Part shown: piece by piece, positions 1 to 9,800 of the stretch
How positions within the stretch are numbered: the first letter of the stretch is position 1
Layout: each line of letters begins with the position of its first letter
Assembly (NCBI GenBank): GCA_965277105.1
Contig: OZ255710.1
Location: 372,001-436,000, forward strand
DNA from: CAXSBA01 sp965277105
GTDB taxonomy: Bacteria; Spirochaetota; UBA12135; COTS27; CAXSBA01
Direction: 5' to 3'
Length of the DNA stretch: 64,000 nt
The notes under the pieces: generated by a model
Database searches by the model: none
Seen by the model: the letters and a program-made list of their open reading frames with translations, nothing else
What the model was told of the DNA's origin: nothing
Translations under genes and position numbers: made by a program

Positions 1-1288
1 GATAGGAGGATATGTTCGAAGTCATTTGCTTGGAACTAAAGATAGTGATTTTGATTTTGCTAGCAACGCTCATCCAGATGAAATAAAAAAACTTTTTTCT
101 CCTCCAGTAAAAATCATCCCTACCGGCATTAAACACGGAACACTTACCTTGCATTATCAAAATCAAAATTATGAGATTACCACTTTTAGAAAAGACGGTG
201 ATTACCTTGATTATCGCCATCCCGAAAAAGTGATTTTTGCAGATGACTTATTTGAAGATGTTGAAAGGCGAGACTTTACGATTAATGCCTTGGCTTATGA
301 TTTTAAAAATCAAGTTGTAATTGACTATTTCTCCGGCTTAGAAGATTTAAAAAAAAAAAAATTAAAAGCCATTGGTAATCCCGAAGAACGCTTTTTAGAA
401 GATGCCCTTAGGATGATGCGGGCTTGTCGTTTTTGTGCTAGATTAAATTTCACAATGGAAGTAAAGACAAAACAAGCTATCGAGAAAAATTATAAACTTA
501 TAAGAAATATTGCTTGGGAGAGAATCCGCGACGAACTAGTAAAAATAATCTGCTCTAATAACCCTACTTTAGGGATAGAATTACTTCGTCAAACCAATTT
601 GCTGCAAGAAATTTTACCAGAACTTCATGCTACTTTTGGAGTTAGTCAAAATAAACACCATGCTTTTGACGTGTATCATCATACTTTAGAAGTTGTCAAA
701 AATATTGAAAACGATAAAACATTGCGACTAGCAGCACTCTTTCATGACATTGCTAAACCAGTTACTAAAGAAGCAATCAGTGAAGAAGAAGCTACTTTTT
801 ATAAGCATGAAATAGTAGGGAGTCGGATGACGAAAAAAATTTTACAAAGGTTAAGGTTTTCTAAAAAAGAAATTTTAGAAGTTACTCATTTAGTTCGTCA
901 TCATATGTTTCATTATCAAGATGTTTGGTTGGATAAAACAGTTAGGAGATTCATCCAAAAAGTGGGAGAAAAAAATATCCCGGACTTGTTTTCCCTTAGA
1001 AGAGCTGATCGAGCGGGCAAAGGGTATGGCGTTCCCGTGGAAAAAAATCAAGACTTAACTATTTTTAATAATCGTATAAAAACCATTTTAGCTAAAAAAG
1101 AAGCCTTGCATATTAAGGATTTAAAAATTAACGGAAATGAAATTATGGATTCGTTTAAGCTATCTTCTAGTCCTTTAATTGGGAAAATTCTCCATTATTT
1201 ACTGGATGCGGTTCTGCATAAGCCCGAGCTTAATCAAAAAAAATTATTATTAAATTTAGTAGAAAAATATTTGAAAAATATAAATTAA
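1..1288 (+). CDS. CCA tRNA nucleotidyltransferase / poly(A) polymerase family protein with HD domain, 5' end missing
   Basis: Class II nucleotidyltransferase that adds CCA (or A) to RNA 3' ends in the cytoplasm. The gene enters from outside the window: the frame is open from base 2 and the residues before the first TTG (base 26) read IGGYVRSHL, the Gly-Gly nucleotide-binding start of the family, so TTG is not the start. Counting from that TTG, the metal-binding DSDFDF lies at residues 6-11, RRDFTINALAYD at 81-92, EDALRMMRACRF near 125-136, and an HD phosphohydrolase domain with HHAFDVYHH (211-219) and the HD pair at 240-241. An HD domain is typical of bacterial CCA enzymes, but sequence alone does not separate CCA addition from poly(A) polymerase. 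A run of 13 A (349-361) encodes a lysine string. The next gene follows after 11 bases. Confidence 0.9.
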   Translation, partial: IGGYVRSHLLGTKDSDFDFASNAHPDEIKKLFSPPVKIIPTGIKHGTLTLHYQNQNYEITTFRKDGDYLDYRHPEKVIFADDLFEDVERRDFTINALAYDFKNQVVIDYFSGLEDLKKKKLKAIGNPEERFLEDALRMMRACRFCARLNFTMEVKTKQAIEKNYKLIRNIAWERIRDELVKIICSNNPTLGIELLRQTNLLQEILPELHATFGVSQNKHHAFDVYHHTLEVVKNIENDKTLRLAALFHDIAKPVTKEAISEEEATFYKHEIVGSRMTKKILQRLRFSKKEILEVTHLVRHHMFHYQDVWLDKTVRRFIQKVGEKNIPDLFSLRRADRAGKGYGVPVEKNQDLTIFNNRIKTILAKKEALHIKDLKINGNEIMDSFKLSSSPLIGKILHYLLDAVLHKPELNQKKLLLNLVEKYLKNIN

Positions 1289-1299
1289 GAGGAATAACT

Positions 1300-3801
1300 A
1301 TGTTGAAAAAAATTGTCGTTTTTTTGTTTTTATTTTCATTAGCATTTGCCCAGGACTATGTGAATAATCGTTTGACGCAAGGGGTTTATAGTGATCAAAA
1401 TTTTCCCGTTCGGCTTTATAACGGCCCTACCGTTTTTTCGGAAGATTTTTTTAGCACACAACTTCTCGAATATAGCATAGAAAGTCTTTTTGATTTTTAT
1501 TATGAGCCGGTGGTTAATCAATTGCTCTCAACTGGGGACTTTAGTTTTGCGGATAATTACGTTTTTTCTTTTTTAGGTAACTCTTGGTTGTGGAATAAAT
1601 ATTATTATAATGACATCGCTATAAACGATGTTTTTTTCTCTGGGCAAACTTATCACAAAATCCCTGCTTTGGGGAATAGCTTGACCCTCAACGCTTTAAA
1701 AGGAACTTTAGCTCAGAAAGCTGAAAGAAAAAAAAATTTTAGTTACCTGCAAACAACCGTTGGGGGCTTAGGAGGGCCTATTCCTTTTTATAAGGTTTTT
1801 ACTGATGACTATACTAAAGAAACTCCGGCCTTTATTGGTGACCCCCCAGAAGAGACTAAAAACGTTAATGTAGGAGGGCAAGTTTATCAGAGATTAATAA
1901 CTCCGTTAAAGATTGGGGAGAAAGACTATATTTTATTAAATGATGTTTTTCTTAACGTACAAAATCGCGATTTTCTTTTTTTTGATTACGGAGGTTTTGC
2001 TGGCACCTTTAATGAGACAGTCGCTAATCTAACTTCTATTAATGAGTTTATTTTCCCTGATGGCACTAGCTCTTTGGGGCTTTTATTAACTTATGACCAC
2101 CGGGATCATTTATTTGCCGAGTTTTATTTCAACCCAGAAAATACTGCTAATTATGATGAGTTTGCTTTAACCATGTATTATAAAAATAACAACTTGCTCA
2201 AGCAAAACCACGGGCTGACTATTGCTACTAAAGATATTGAACAAAATAGCGATGTTTCCTATTACAATATTTACAACGTAACTGGAGAAGGGATAGACCC
2301 TTTTTATCCTTCTATTACTACGGTAGAGTTAAATCAAAATAGCTCTTTTAGTTATGGTTTTGCTGCGGTTGAGCAGGACTTTTTTACTATTAAAGGGATT
2401 CTTAATAATTCTTTTTTAGCAACTCTTCCTAAAAATAATAACTCTATTTCAGCTACTTTTTTTCGAACAGAAGCAGGAGATAATAACCGCTCTTTGTACG
2501 TGGGAGAAAGCGAGCATGAAGAAACTCATTCTTTTTTGATAGAAAATCAACTTAGCGTTCAGATTAATAAAATTAAAAAACCAGGTTTTCACGTGGAAGG
2601 AGAGGCGGGTTTGGATTTGGATGGTTTTGCCGTTGTTAGTGAAGAGGGGTTGGCACGGGTTTCTCCTTTTTTCAATATAGGAATGAATATCCTCAACAAC
2701 AACACCCATTTTTTACGAATTGAGATAGGTCGAGAGAATATCCCTTTTGACAGTGGTTACACTACTTTTTTAGCTGATGGTTATCAAACAACTAGAAACT
2801 ACCTTTGGGATGATAATAACGACAATTTTATTTACGAAAGTTCTGAAAGGAGTGCTACTCTTCACTCCACTTCCGGAGGAGCGTATCACGATATTAAAAG
2901 TAGTTTTAAACAACCTCATTATTACTACATTGACGTTCCTTATACTTTTAATATCGACCTTAAAAATAATGTGGTTCCTTTTTTTTCCATTTCCACATCC
3001 TTACACTATCGCATATTTAAAAACCAGGTTTGGGTGGCAGCTGTTGGCAACGAAAATTATTGCAAGACAATTGATGAAAAACCAGTTTGTTTTTCTAATT
3101 ATGGAGAAAAAAACTATACTATTACCAACTTACCAAAAGAGTATTTCCCTAGTAGTAATCGGAATTGGTTTAACAATGGTCCTATGTATCTAGGAGCAAT
3201 AGTAAAGTTAGCCCTTCAAGGTAGTTTTTTTTATACGAGTTTATCTTTTAATGCTTTTTTGGTTAATGGCATTACCACTTTAGGGAATGGAGCACGCCAT
3301 AATAGTTTAGGAATTATTAATGAAAATCTAGCGGACCCTAACCAAGTTTACAAAAACGTGGGAAGGTTAGATACCGATAGAGCCTATATGGGGAAATGGC
3401 TGGTAAATATTTGGCCTACTCCTTTTATGGCGATTACTACTACTTTGAGGTATCAAGATGGGCAACCTATTGGTAAGTGGGGATATTATCTTAGTGATGA
3501 CCCAAATAATCGCAATGTCGCTCTTTTACGTGAGAATGTTAGTGGGGATAATATTCTTTTATATGGAGGGGAATTTGGAACTAGAGAAGATGCCCTTTGG
3601 ATTTTTGATCTTAAATTTACTTTTCTTTTTTCTATTTTAACCAAACATGATTTTACCTTATTCCTTAATTTTTATAATTTATTAGATATTGGTAGATCTT
3701 TATTGGAGTATAGTACTTTTAAACCCGGAGGAGCTGACCGAGAAGTTTTAGAGACGCAAATCCCTCGAGGAATTCATTTAGGAATTAAATTTGAATATTA
3801 G
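1300..3801 (+). CDS. Outer-membrane beta-barrel protein, TonB-dependent-receptor-like
   Basis: An 833-residue exported protein. It has a signal peptide (basic MLKK, hydrophobic core, cleavage expected after AFA near residue 17). Long alternating polar and aromatic segments suggest beta-strands, and it ends in an aromatic residue (IKFEY), as outer-membrane barrels do. A region near residues 90-140 (NKYYYNDIAIND, then NSLTLNALKGT) resembles the plug of TonB-dependent receptors, and the last strands (LFLNFYNLLDIGRSLLEY, IPRGIHLGIKFEY) match their C-terminal pattern. I see no convincing TonB box and no exbBD/tonB nearby, so the substrate is unknown. The start is supported by AGAGGAA 6 bases before the ATG. 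It may be co-transcribed with the upstream nucleotidyltransferase. Confidence 0.65.
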   Translation: MLKKIVVFLFLFSLAFAQDYVNNRLTQGVYSDQNFPVRLYNGPTVFSEDFFSTQLLEYSIESLFDFYYEPVVNQLLSTGDFSFADNYVFSFLGNSWLWNKYYYNDIAINDVFFSGQTYHKIPALGNSLTLNALKGTLAQKAERKKNFSYLQTTVGGLGGPIPFYKVFTDDYTKETPAFIGDPPEETKNVNVGGQVYQRLITPLKIGEKDYILLNDVFLNVQNRDFLFFDYGGFAGTFNETVANLTSINEFIFPDGTSSLGLLLTYDHRDHLFAEFYFNPENTANYDEFALTMYYKNNNLLKQNHGLTIATKDIEQNSDVSYYNIYNVTGEGIDPFYPSITTVELNQNSSFSYGFAAVEQDFFTIKGILNNSFLATLPKNNNSISATFFRTEAGDNNRSLYVGESEHEETHSFLIENQLSVQINKIKKPGFHVEGEAGLDLDGFAVVSEEGLARVSPFFNIGMNILNNNTHFLRIEIGRENIPFDSGYTTFLADGYQTTRNYLWDDNNDNFIYESSERSATLHSTSGGAYHDIKSSFKQPHYYYIDVPYTFNIDLKNNVVPFFSISTSLHYRIFKNQVWVAAVGNENYCKTIDEKPVCFSNYGEKNYTITNLPKEYFPSSNRNWFNNGPMYLGAIVKLALQGSFFYTSLSFNAFLVNGITTLGNGARHNSLGIINENLADPNQVYKNVGRLDTDRAYMGKWLVNIWPTPFMAITTTLRYQDGQPIGKWGYYLSDDPNNRNVALLRENVSGDNILLYGGEFGTREDALWIFDLKFTFLFSILTKHDFTLFLNFYNLLDIGRSLLEYSTFKPGGADREVLETQIPRGIHLGIKFEY

Positions 3802-3819
3802 AAAAGATAAAAAAATTAC

Positions 3820-4455
3820 TTATTGCCAAAGTTTTCTAAGTCGTTTATCTCTTCCGCAAGAAAAGCGGTATATTTTGTAGCGATAAGGGTTTTTCACATA
3901 GTATTCTTGATGATAATCTTCTGCTGGATAAAAAGAAGTAAAAGCCGTTATCTCAGTGACGAATTCTCCTGATTCACTAATTTTTTCTTGAGCTTTTTTT
4001 TTTGTGCTTAGGGCGATTTTTTCTTCTTCTGAATTATTAAAAAAAATAGCCGTTCGATATTGTTTCCCTTTATCGCAAAACTGACCATCTTTTTCCAAAG
4101 GATCAATATTTTCCCAAAAAATAGTTAGTAGCTTTTCTAGGGTTACTTTTTTAGGGTCGTAAGTGATGGCCATAGCCTCAGTATGACCAGTGAGTCCATA
4201 GGCTACTTCTTCGTAAGTGGGATTTTTTTCCTTTCCTCCAGCATAGCCAACAACGGTTTCTTCAACTCCATCTATTTTGTCATAAGGTGGTTCTAGGCAC
4301 CAGAAACATCCACCCGCTATAACAATTTTTTTATACTTTTCGTTCATTTTTTTTTCCTTATTTTTTTGGCTATAGTTTTGGCTATAGGCAACTAAAGCAA
4401 AACATAAAATTAAAACAATCCCTTTTTGGAGAAAAGAACTAAACTTTTTCTTCAT
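3820..4455 (-). CDS. msrA: Peptide-methionine (S)-S-oxide reductase MsrA, with exported and possible cytosolic start
   Basis: Reduces S-epimers of methionine sulfoxide in proteins. The GCFW catalytic motif holds Cys50 (GGCFWCLEPPYD), followed by VGYAGG, TGHTEA and KQYRTAIFF, all standard for MsrA. The first 36 residues form a signal peptide (MKKK, then a hydrophobic stretch ending near AYS), which predicts export. An internal ATG (Met37, A at base 4347) is preceded by AAGG with 8-base spacing and would give a 175-residue cytosolic protein of usual family length. The long ATG lies inside the end of msrB (17-base overlap), so the two are translationally linked. It lies downstream of msrB in a two-gene operon. 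Confidence 0.93.
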   Translation of the reverse strand: MKKKFSSFLQKGIVLILCFALVAYSQNYSQKNKEKKMNEKYKKIVIAGGCFWCLEPPYDKIDGVEETVVGYAGGKEKNPTYEEVAYGLTGHTEAMAITYDPKKVTLEKLLTIFWENIDPLEKDGQFCDKGKQYRTAIFFNNSEEEKIALSTKKKAQEKISESGEFVTEITAFTSFYPAEDYHQEYYVKNPYRYKIYRFSCGRDKRLRKLWQ

Positions 4456-4981
4456 TAAATATTAAGGCGATTCCATTATTACACCATCTTTGATAAGTAG
4501 GCTCGGGGCCATCTTGAAAAACGTGCCCATGATGCCCCCCACAACGGATGCAGTGGTACTCTTTCCTCGGTAGAATAAGTTTATAATCATTTTTAATTTC
4601 AAACCTATTAGGAATAGTGGTGAAAAAACTAGGCCAACCAGTCCCACTATCATATTTCATTTTAGAAGTAAACAAATCTAATCCGCACCCAGCACAGTAA
4701 AAAACGCCTATTCTTTTTTCGTCATTTAAAGGGCTAGTAAAAGGAGCTTCCGTCCCTTCTTGACGAAGGATATGAAATTCATCAGTGCTTAGTTTTTCTT
4801 GCCATTCTTTTTTAGATAAAACAAGCTTTTCTATTCTGCCTAAACCGTGTCGTTTTAAAGTCATATGATTACTCCTTTGATGATTTTTGTTGGTTTTAGA
4901 AGAACAAGCAAGAGCGTTAGTTGTTAACCAAAAAGAAATGCTTGATTGAAAAAATAATTGTAAAAATTTCTTCCTTCTCAC
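4439..4981 (-). CDS. msrB: Peptide-methionine (R)-S-oxide reductase MsrB, with exported and possible cytosolic start
   Basis: Reduces R-epimers of methionine sulfoxide. The zinc-binding pairs are Cys96/Cys99 and Cys144/Cys147, the family core GTGWPSF is at 113-119 and GGHHGHVF at 148-155, and the catalytic Cys167 lies in RWCNN. From the GTG at 4981 the protein has a 39-residue leader (MRRKKF, hydrophobic, then ALAC at 23-26, a loose lipobox), pointing to a periplasmic or lipoprotein form. A second start, ATG at 4864 (Met40), has an excellent GGAG with 7-base spacing and gives a 141-residue protein, the usual MsrB length. The GTG follows a TGTTATAAT element by only 7 bases, so a transcript from it would be nearly leaderless. 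First gene of the msrB-msrA operon. Confidence 0.92.
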   Translation of the reverse strand: MRRKKFLQLFFQSSISFWLTTNALACSSKTNKNHQRSNHMTLKRHGLGRIEKLVLSKKEWQEKLSTDEFHILRQEGTEAPFTSPLNDEKRIGVFYCAGCGLDLFTSKMKYDSGTGWPSFFTTIPNRFEIKNDYKLILPRKEYHCIRCGGHHGHVFQDGPEPTYQRWCNNGIALIFNEEKV

Positions 4982-4988
4982 TAATTCA

Positions 4989-4997
4989 ATTATAACA
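4989..4997 (-). promoter_or_regulatory. Extended -10 promoter element upstream of msrB
   Basis: On the minus strand the sequence reads TGTTATAAT, a consensus extended -10 (TGnTATAAT), and 7 bases later comes the GTG of the long msrB frame. Transcription would begin at or next to the start codon, giving a leaderless message. No good -35 is visible at 17 bases, which is normal for extended -10 promoters. The assignment is by pattern only. Confidence 0.45.
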
Positions 4998-5051
4998 TAG
5001 CTTATTTTAAATATTTTTCTAAATTGGTGAAATTTCTCTAATGTTGAAGGA

Positions 5052-5483
5052 TTAAAAATCTACTTTTTGACCTAACACATTAGTCAAGCTACCGGCATTA
5101 ACCTCTAGTACGTATTGGGCTGGTTTTTTGCTTGGATAAGGGATGCAAGGGTTTTCTTCTTCGCATGGTTTTAAGGTAACGAAGTCAACAATTTTTTTCT
5201 TTCGATTAATAAAAACGATATCTAAAGGGATAAAAGTGTTTTTCATCCAAAAACTTAGAGGTTGTTCTTTTTTGAAAACAAACAGCATGCCACAAGAAGG
5301 GCAAAGATTTTTTCTATACATAAGACCTTGTTGCCTTTTTTTAGGGGTATTGGCTATTTCGGCTATAAAGCTATGTTTGTCGACTTTAACGATAATTTTT
5401 TCTTCTGCTTCTTTTGGGGTAGATGCTAATAAAAATGAATAAAAAAGAATAATTAGTAGAGAAAAAAAAAATAATTTTTTCAT
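5052..5483 (-). CDS. Exported DUF192 family protein
   Basis: A 143-residue protein with an N-terminal signal peptide (MKKLFFFSLLIILFYSFLLAS) and then one DUF192 domain. The family signature is clear: TPKKRQQGLMYRKNL near 48-62, GMLFVF near 66-71, FWMKNTFIPLDIVFI near 79-93, then the short beta segments ending with VLEVNAG near 129. DUF192 proteins are small, usually exported, and of unknown molecular role. The gene starts 9 bases after lepB stops on the same strand, so the two probably share a transcript. Confidence 0.85.
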   Translation of the reverse strand: MKKLFFFSLLIILFYSFLLASTPKEAEEKIIVKVDKHSFIAEIANTPKKRQQGLMYRKNLCPSCGMLFVFKKEQPLSFWMKNTFIPLDIVFINRKKKIVDFVTLKPCEEENPCIPYPSKKPAQYVLEVNAGSLTNVLGQKVDF

Positions 5484-5492
5484 GATAAAAAT

Positions 5493-6713
5493 TTATTTGA
5501 CAATTCCTTTTCTTGACCAAGGGAAGAGAATAATAAAAGGCTTCCCTTTAATAGCCCACGTTGGGACTGCTCCAATGTAGCGCGAGTCCAACGATTCATC
5601 GCGGTTATCTCCTAAAACGAAGATATGGTTTTCGGGGATAATTACTGGGCCAAAATCATCTCGAAAAAAAAAAGCATAAGGGGTTTCTGGTTCAAAAGGC
5701 CAATTGTTACTAGCAAAAGGACTATTTGGAGTGACCCTTTCTTCTCCTAATCTCAAAGGATGAGAAAAAACTTTGCCTTCTTTTGACTTTTTTGAGTAGT
5801 CTAAATTTTCTTGATAAATTTTAAAACTACTAATGTAAGGATCAACTTGATAGTTTTTACTGCGAGTAATTTCTTGGTCATTAACATATAAAATTTTATT
5901 ACGGATTTCAACCTTATCACCCGCTTTAGCGATATATCGCTTAACGTATTCTTTGGTATTATCAATAAAGTTATTGGGATAAAAAGTAATGGATTGATTA
6001 AAATTATTAGTTATGCTTTTAGCTAGCAAATCATATAATAAAAAAAAGGGGCTATTGAAAAGAACCGTTGCAATAATACTAGCTCCGGCTATCGGCGTAG
6101 ATAAGTATTTTTTATACCAAGGTTTTGCTAAAGGAAAGTTGTAATTCATAACAGCGATCCTCTTTTCTTGAGAAATAATGTCTAACTCTTTTCGAATTTG
6201 TTTTTCATATTTTTGATAAATGTTTTGGTGGAGGTGAATGATGGCTTTATCTTGACTGAACTCTAAAACAGTATAGTTGTCATCCCCTGAAAAAGCCGGG
6301 AATTTACTTTTATCAATTATCCCTTTAAAGTTTGATTCTTGATTAAGTTTTTGAAGTAGGGCATAATCTTCTTGTTGATAACTTACAATCAAGTCATAAA
6401 ATATTTCTTCACGAGGCCCATTAATGATAACCACATCTCCTATTTCTGGAGAACGAACTGCTGGCAAGCGGTAACCAGTTTTTTCATCGACAAAAGGAAG
6501 CTTCAGCCCATAGTAAAAGCGATTGCCAATTAAAATATCTCCCTCTCGAAAAGTAGGAATCATGGAAGCAGTAGGGATCCGGTAAATAACTCCTAAGCTA
6601 GAACGAATAATCAGCACAATAACAATAGCCCAAATGTATTCTTTTGTGTGCTTACGCCAGTTGATTAGATATTCAATAGAATCTTTATAAAGTTTGTTGA
6701 TTAATTTCTGCAT
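5493..6713 (-). CDS. lepB: Signal peptidase I (LepB), long form
   Basis: Inner-membrane serine protease that cleaves Sec signal peptides. A transmembrane segment spans about residues 26-43. The catalytic Ser50 is in TASMIPTFREGD, the general-base lysine is most likely Lys258 in YVKRYIAKAGD, and the C-terminal box is LGDNRDESLDSRYIGAVP at about 367-384. At 406 residues it is long: some 150 residues between the serine box and the lysine box are extra, including a second hydrophobic stretch at about 207-228. That segment could be a second membrane span, though both catalytic boxes should face the periplasm. Upstream gene of the lepB-DUF192 pair, divergent from the coiled-coil gene; a TATAAT lies 16 bases before the ATG. 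Confidence 0.93.
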   Translation of the reverse strand: MQKLINKLYKDSIEYLINWRKHTKEYIWAIVIVLIIRSSLGVIYRIPTASMIPTFREGDILIGNRFYYGLKLPFVDEKTGYRLPAVRSPEIGDVVIINGPREEIFYDLIVSYQQEDYALLQKLNQESNFKGIIDKSKFPAFSGDDNYTVLEFSQDKAIIHLHQNIYQKYEKQIRKELDIISQEKRIAVMNYNFPLAKPWYKKYLSTPIAGASIIATVLFNSPFFLLYDLLAKSITNNFNQSITFYPNNFIDNTKEYVKRYIAKAGDKVEIRNKILYVNDQEITRSKNYQVDPYISSFKIYQENLDYSKKSKEGKVFSHPLRLGEERVTPNSPFASNNWPFEPETPYAFFFRDDFGPVIIPENHIFVLGDNRDESLDSRYIGAVPTWAIKGKPFIILFPWSRKGIVK

Positions 6714-6841
6714 CTTAGTTATTGTATTAATTATATTATTATTTAGAGAAATTAAAGTTAAGCAGTTTGCAATAAATAGTGCTTGGTTAGCAATTTCAAG
6801 AAGATTTTTGTAATAGTATTGTAAAATATTAACTATCTTTT

Positions 6842-9800
6842 ATGGACTTTAATTTCGAAATCACCCTTTTTTTTGTTGCCTTTTTACTGGTACAAAGTTT
6901 AATTGTTTTTTTGTTTATTAACTATTACACTTCTAAAATTGGTATCGAAAAATTTTCTCGTTATGTAGAAAAAAAAAAAGAAGAGTTTATGAATCTTTTC
7001 CTAAAAAAATTAGAAAACTTTGAAGATATTTCGATTAATTTTGATGTCAATTTAAAGCGTTATGATGAATTAGAAAAAAGAGTTAGGTTAGATTTTAAAG
7101 AACTAAATGATAGCAAACTTAATTTTGACAAAACCTTTAAAATGTTTGACGATAAAGTAAAGCTTTTGAATAAACAAAATAGTAATCTCCTAAAACAGAT
7201 AGAGAAAAATCAAGATAAAATTATTTCTTTAAAGAAAGTTGAAGAAGATATTGTTACCAACGAAAAAAAAATTAATCAACTTTTAGAGGTGGTTAATTCT
7301 TTTGAAGAACTTTCTGAAAAGCAAAAAAATAACATCCAAAATTTAATTGATAACAACACGATTTTGCTGGAAGATAAATTTCAAGAAAAAGCTAATCAAG
7401 CTTTTATTAAACTAGAAAACTATTTAGGGGATAAAAACGACAACATAAAAAGTAGCATCCAAGAAAATGAAAGCTTGCTTGAAGAAAAACTAAAAAGGAT
7501 TAAAGAGCATGAAAAAAACACGAGTACTTTTATCGAAGAGAAATATCAAAATTTTTTAATTCAAGCTAAAGATCATTTCGATGAAATGATTAAAAACGAA
7601 AAAGAAAACCTTAATAGCGAAATAACTATCATGAAAGAAGATGCGGGCGAGAAGTTAACCGTCTTAGAAGCAAGCCTGGATAATAAATTAGCTAGGCAGA
7701 ACGAAATTATCCTTAAGCAAGAAGATATTGAAAAAGATCTTACTAATCGTAAAAAACTCCTGCAAGAAGAAATTACTACTTTGGCGGAGAATGTTTTAGG
7801 TGGTTTTAAAGAGAAGTTAAATAGTTATCAAGAAGGAATCGTTTTATCCCTTAAAGAGAAATATGCTGAGCTTACGGATAATATTGCAACTTGGGAAGAT
7901 AATTTAAAACTTAAAGAAGAAGAGGTTGTTGTCCAAGTAGATGAAAAATTTGCCACCCTTAACGATAGCTTGATGTTCTATCAAAAAGAACTGCATAAAG
8001 AAGTGGATGAGATAAACGCCATGCAAGAAGAAATTAAAAGCACTGTTTTAGTTAAGAATAAAAATTTGATTAACGAGATTGAAGAGCAGATAACTAATCT
8101 AAAAAAGAAAGTTAATAATTTAGAAGAAAGCTTAGCTGAGAAAAAAGAAGAACACAATGAGGTTTTTTCTTTTATCGATGAAACTAAAACTAACATTGTT
8201 GAAAAGATTAATTTATTTGCTGAGTTTTTAGATGAAAAGAAGCAGCAAGGGCAAAAAATATTTAACGAGAAAAAAATAGTTTTAGAAGAAAGTTATTCTA
8301 CTTTTAACGATAGGATTAAAAAATCGGAAGAGGCGATTCCCTTGCTGGAGAATAAATATGGAGAATTGCAAAAAAACTGGGAAGAAGTACTAGAAAGGAA
8401 ATACGGAGAGTTTAAAAAAGACGTAGAAGAAAGTTATTCTACTTTTAACGATAGGATTAAAAAATCGGAAGAGGCGATTCCCTTGCTGGAGAATAAATAT
8501 AAAGAATTGCAAAAAAACTGGGAAGAAGTACTAGAAAGGAAATACGGAGAGTTTAAAAAAGACGTAGAAGAAAGTTATTCTACTTTTAACGATAGGATTA
8601 AAAAATCGGAAGAGGCTATCCCTTTGATTGATGGTAAATATAAAGAATTGCAAAAAAACTGGGAAGAAGTACTAGAAAGGAAATACGGAGAGTTTAAAAA
8701 AGACGTAGAAGAAAGTTATTCTACTTTTAACGATAGGATTAAAAAATCGGAAGAGGCGATTCCCTTGCTGGAGAATAAATATGGAGAATTGCAAGAAAGC
8801 TGGAAAGACGTAGAAGAAAGTTATTCTACTTTTAACGATAGGATTAAAAAATCGGAAGAGGCGATTCCCTTGCTGGAGAATAAATATGGAGAATTGCAAG
8901 AAAGCTGGGAAGAAGTACTAGAAAGGAAATACGGAGAGTTTAAAAAAGACGTAGAAGAAAGTTACTCTGCTTTTAGTGATAAAGTTGAGAAGTCAGAAGA
9001 AGCGATTCCCTTGCTGGAGAATAAATATGGAGAGTTGCAGGAAAAATGGGAGGACTTACTGCGAGAGAAATACCAAGAATTTGAAAAAGAGTTTGGGGAT
9101 AGCAAACAATTTTTACGAAAAGAATATTTAGATAAAGTGGAAGAATTTCGAGAAGAATATTCTAAAGCGTTAGAGCAGAAAAAACATGATCTAGAAAAAG
9201 AGCAAAAAACTTTATTGGCTGACCTTAAAGAAGAAAGCAATCGAAAGATTACTGATTATCAAAATCTTATTTTAGCGGAAGAAAAAAAATCGCTTGATAA
9301 AGAATTAAATGAAGTTAAAAATAACATTCCTCGCTTCTTGATTAAAGTTGAAAAAGAATTAAATAGTGGGGTTAATCAATATAAGAATAAAGTCGATAAA
9401 GAAATTAATGCTTTGATTAAAAACTTCCAACAAGAAAAGAAAAGCATCTTAAAAGAAAGCGCCAAACTGAAGAAGATTAATAGTAGCTATTTAGAAAAGC
9501 TATTTCAAGAAAATGAAACCCTAGCTAACACCCTTAAAAAAGAAAATAAAAACTTAACTAAAGAAAGTAGTTTAGTCAAAAATAATTTAAATGAAATAAT
9601 TAAAGTAAAAAAAGTTGCTGAAAAGCAGTTGGAATCTATTAATAACTTTATCAAAAGTAATAAAGAAAAAATTATTAATCAAGAATCGATTAATAAAATG
9701 AATATTCAACTTAAAAAATTTGAAAATGATTTATTCGCTCAATTTAAAGTCTTCTTAAAAAAACAAGATGAGCAGTTTACTAAAAAAGTTAGTAATAATT

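Noticed and set aside
26..28. TTG as start of the nucleotidyltransferase
   Set aside because: The frame continues upstream to base 2 with conserved family residues (GGYVRSH), so the gene is cut by the window edge.
2777..3193. 138-residue frame inside the outer-membrane protein gene
   Set aside because: Out-of-frame shadow with no start signal and no coding character; the barrel frame is intact.
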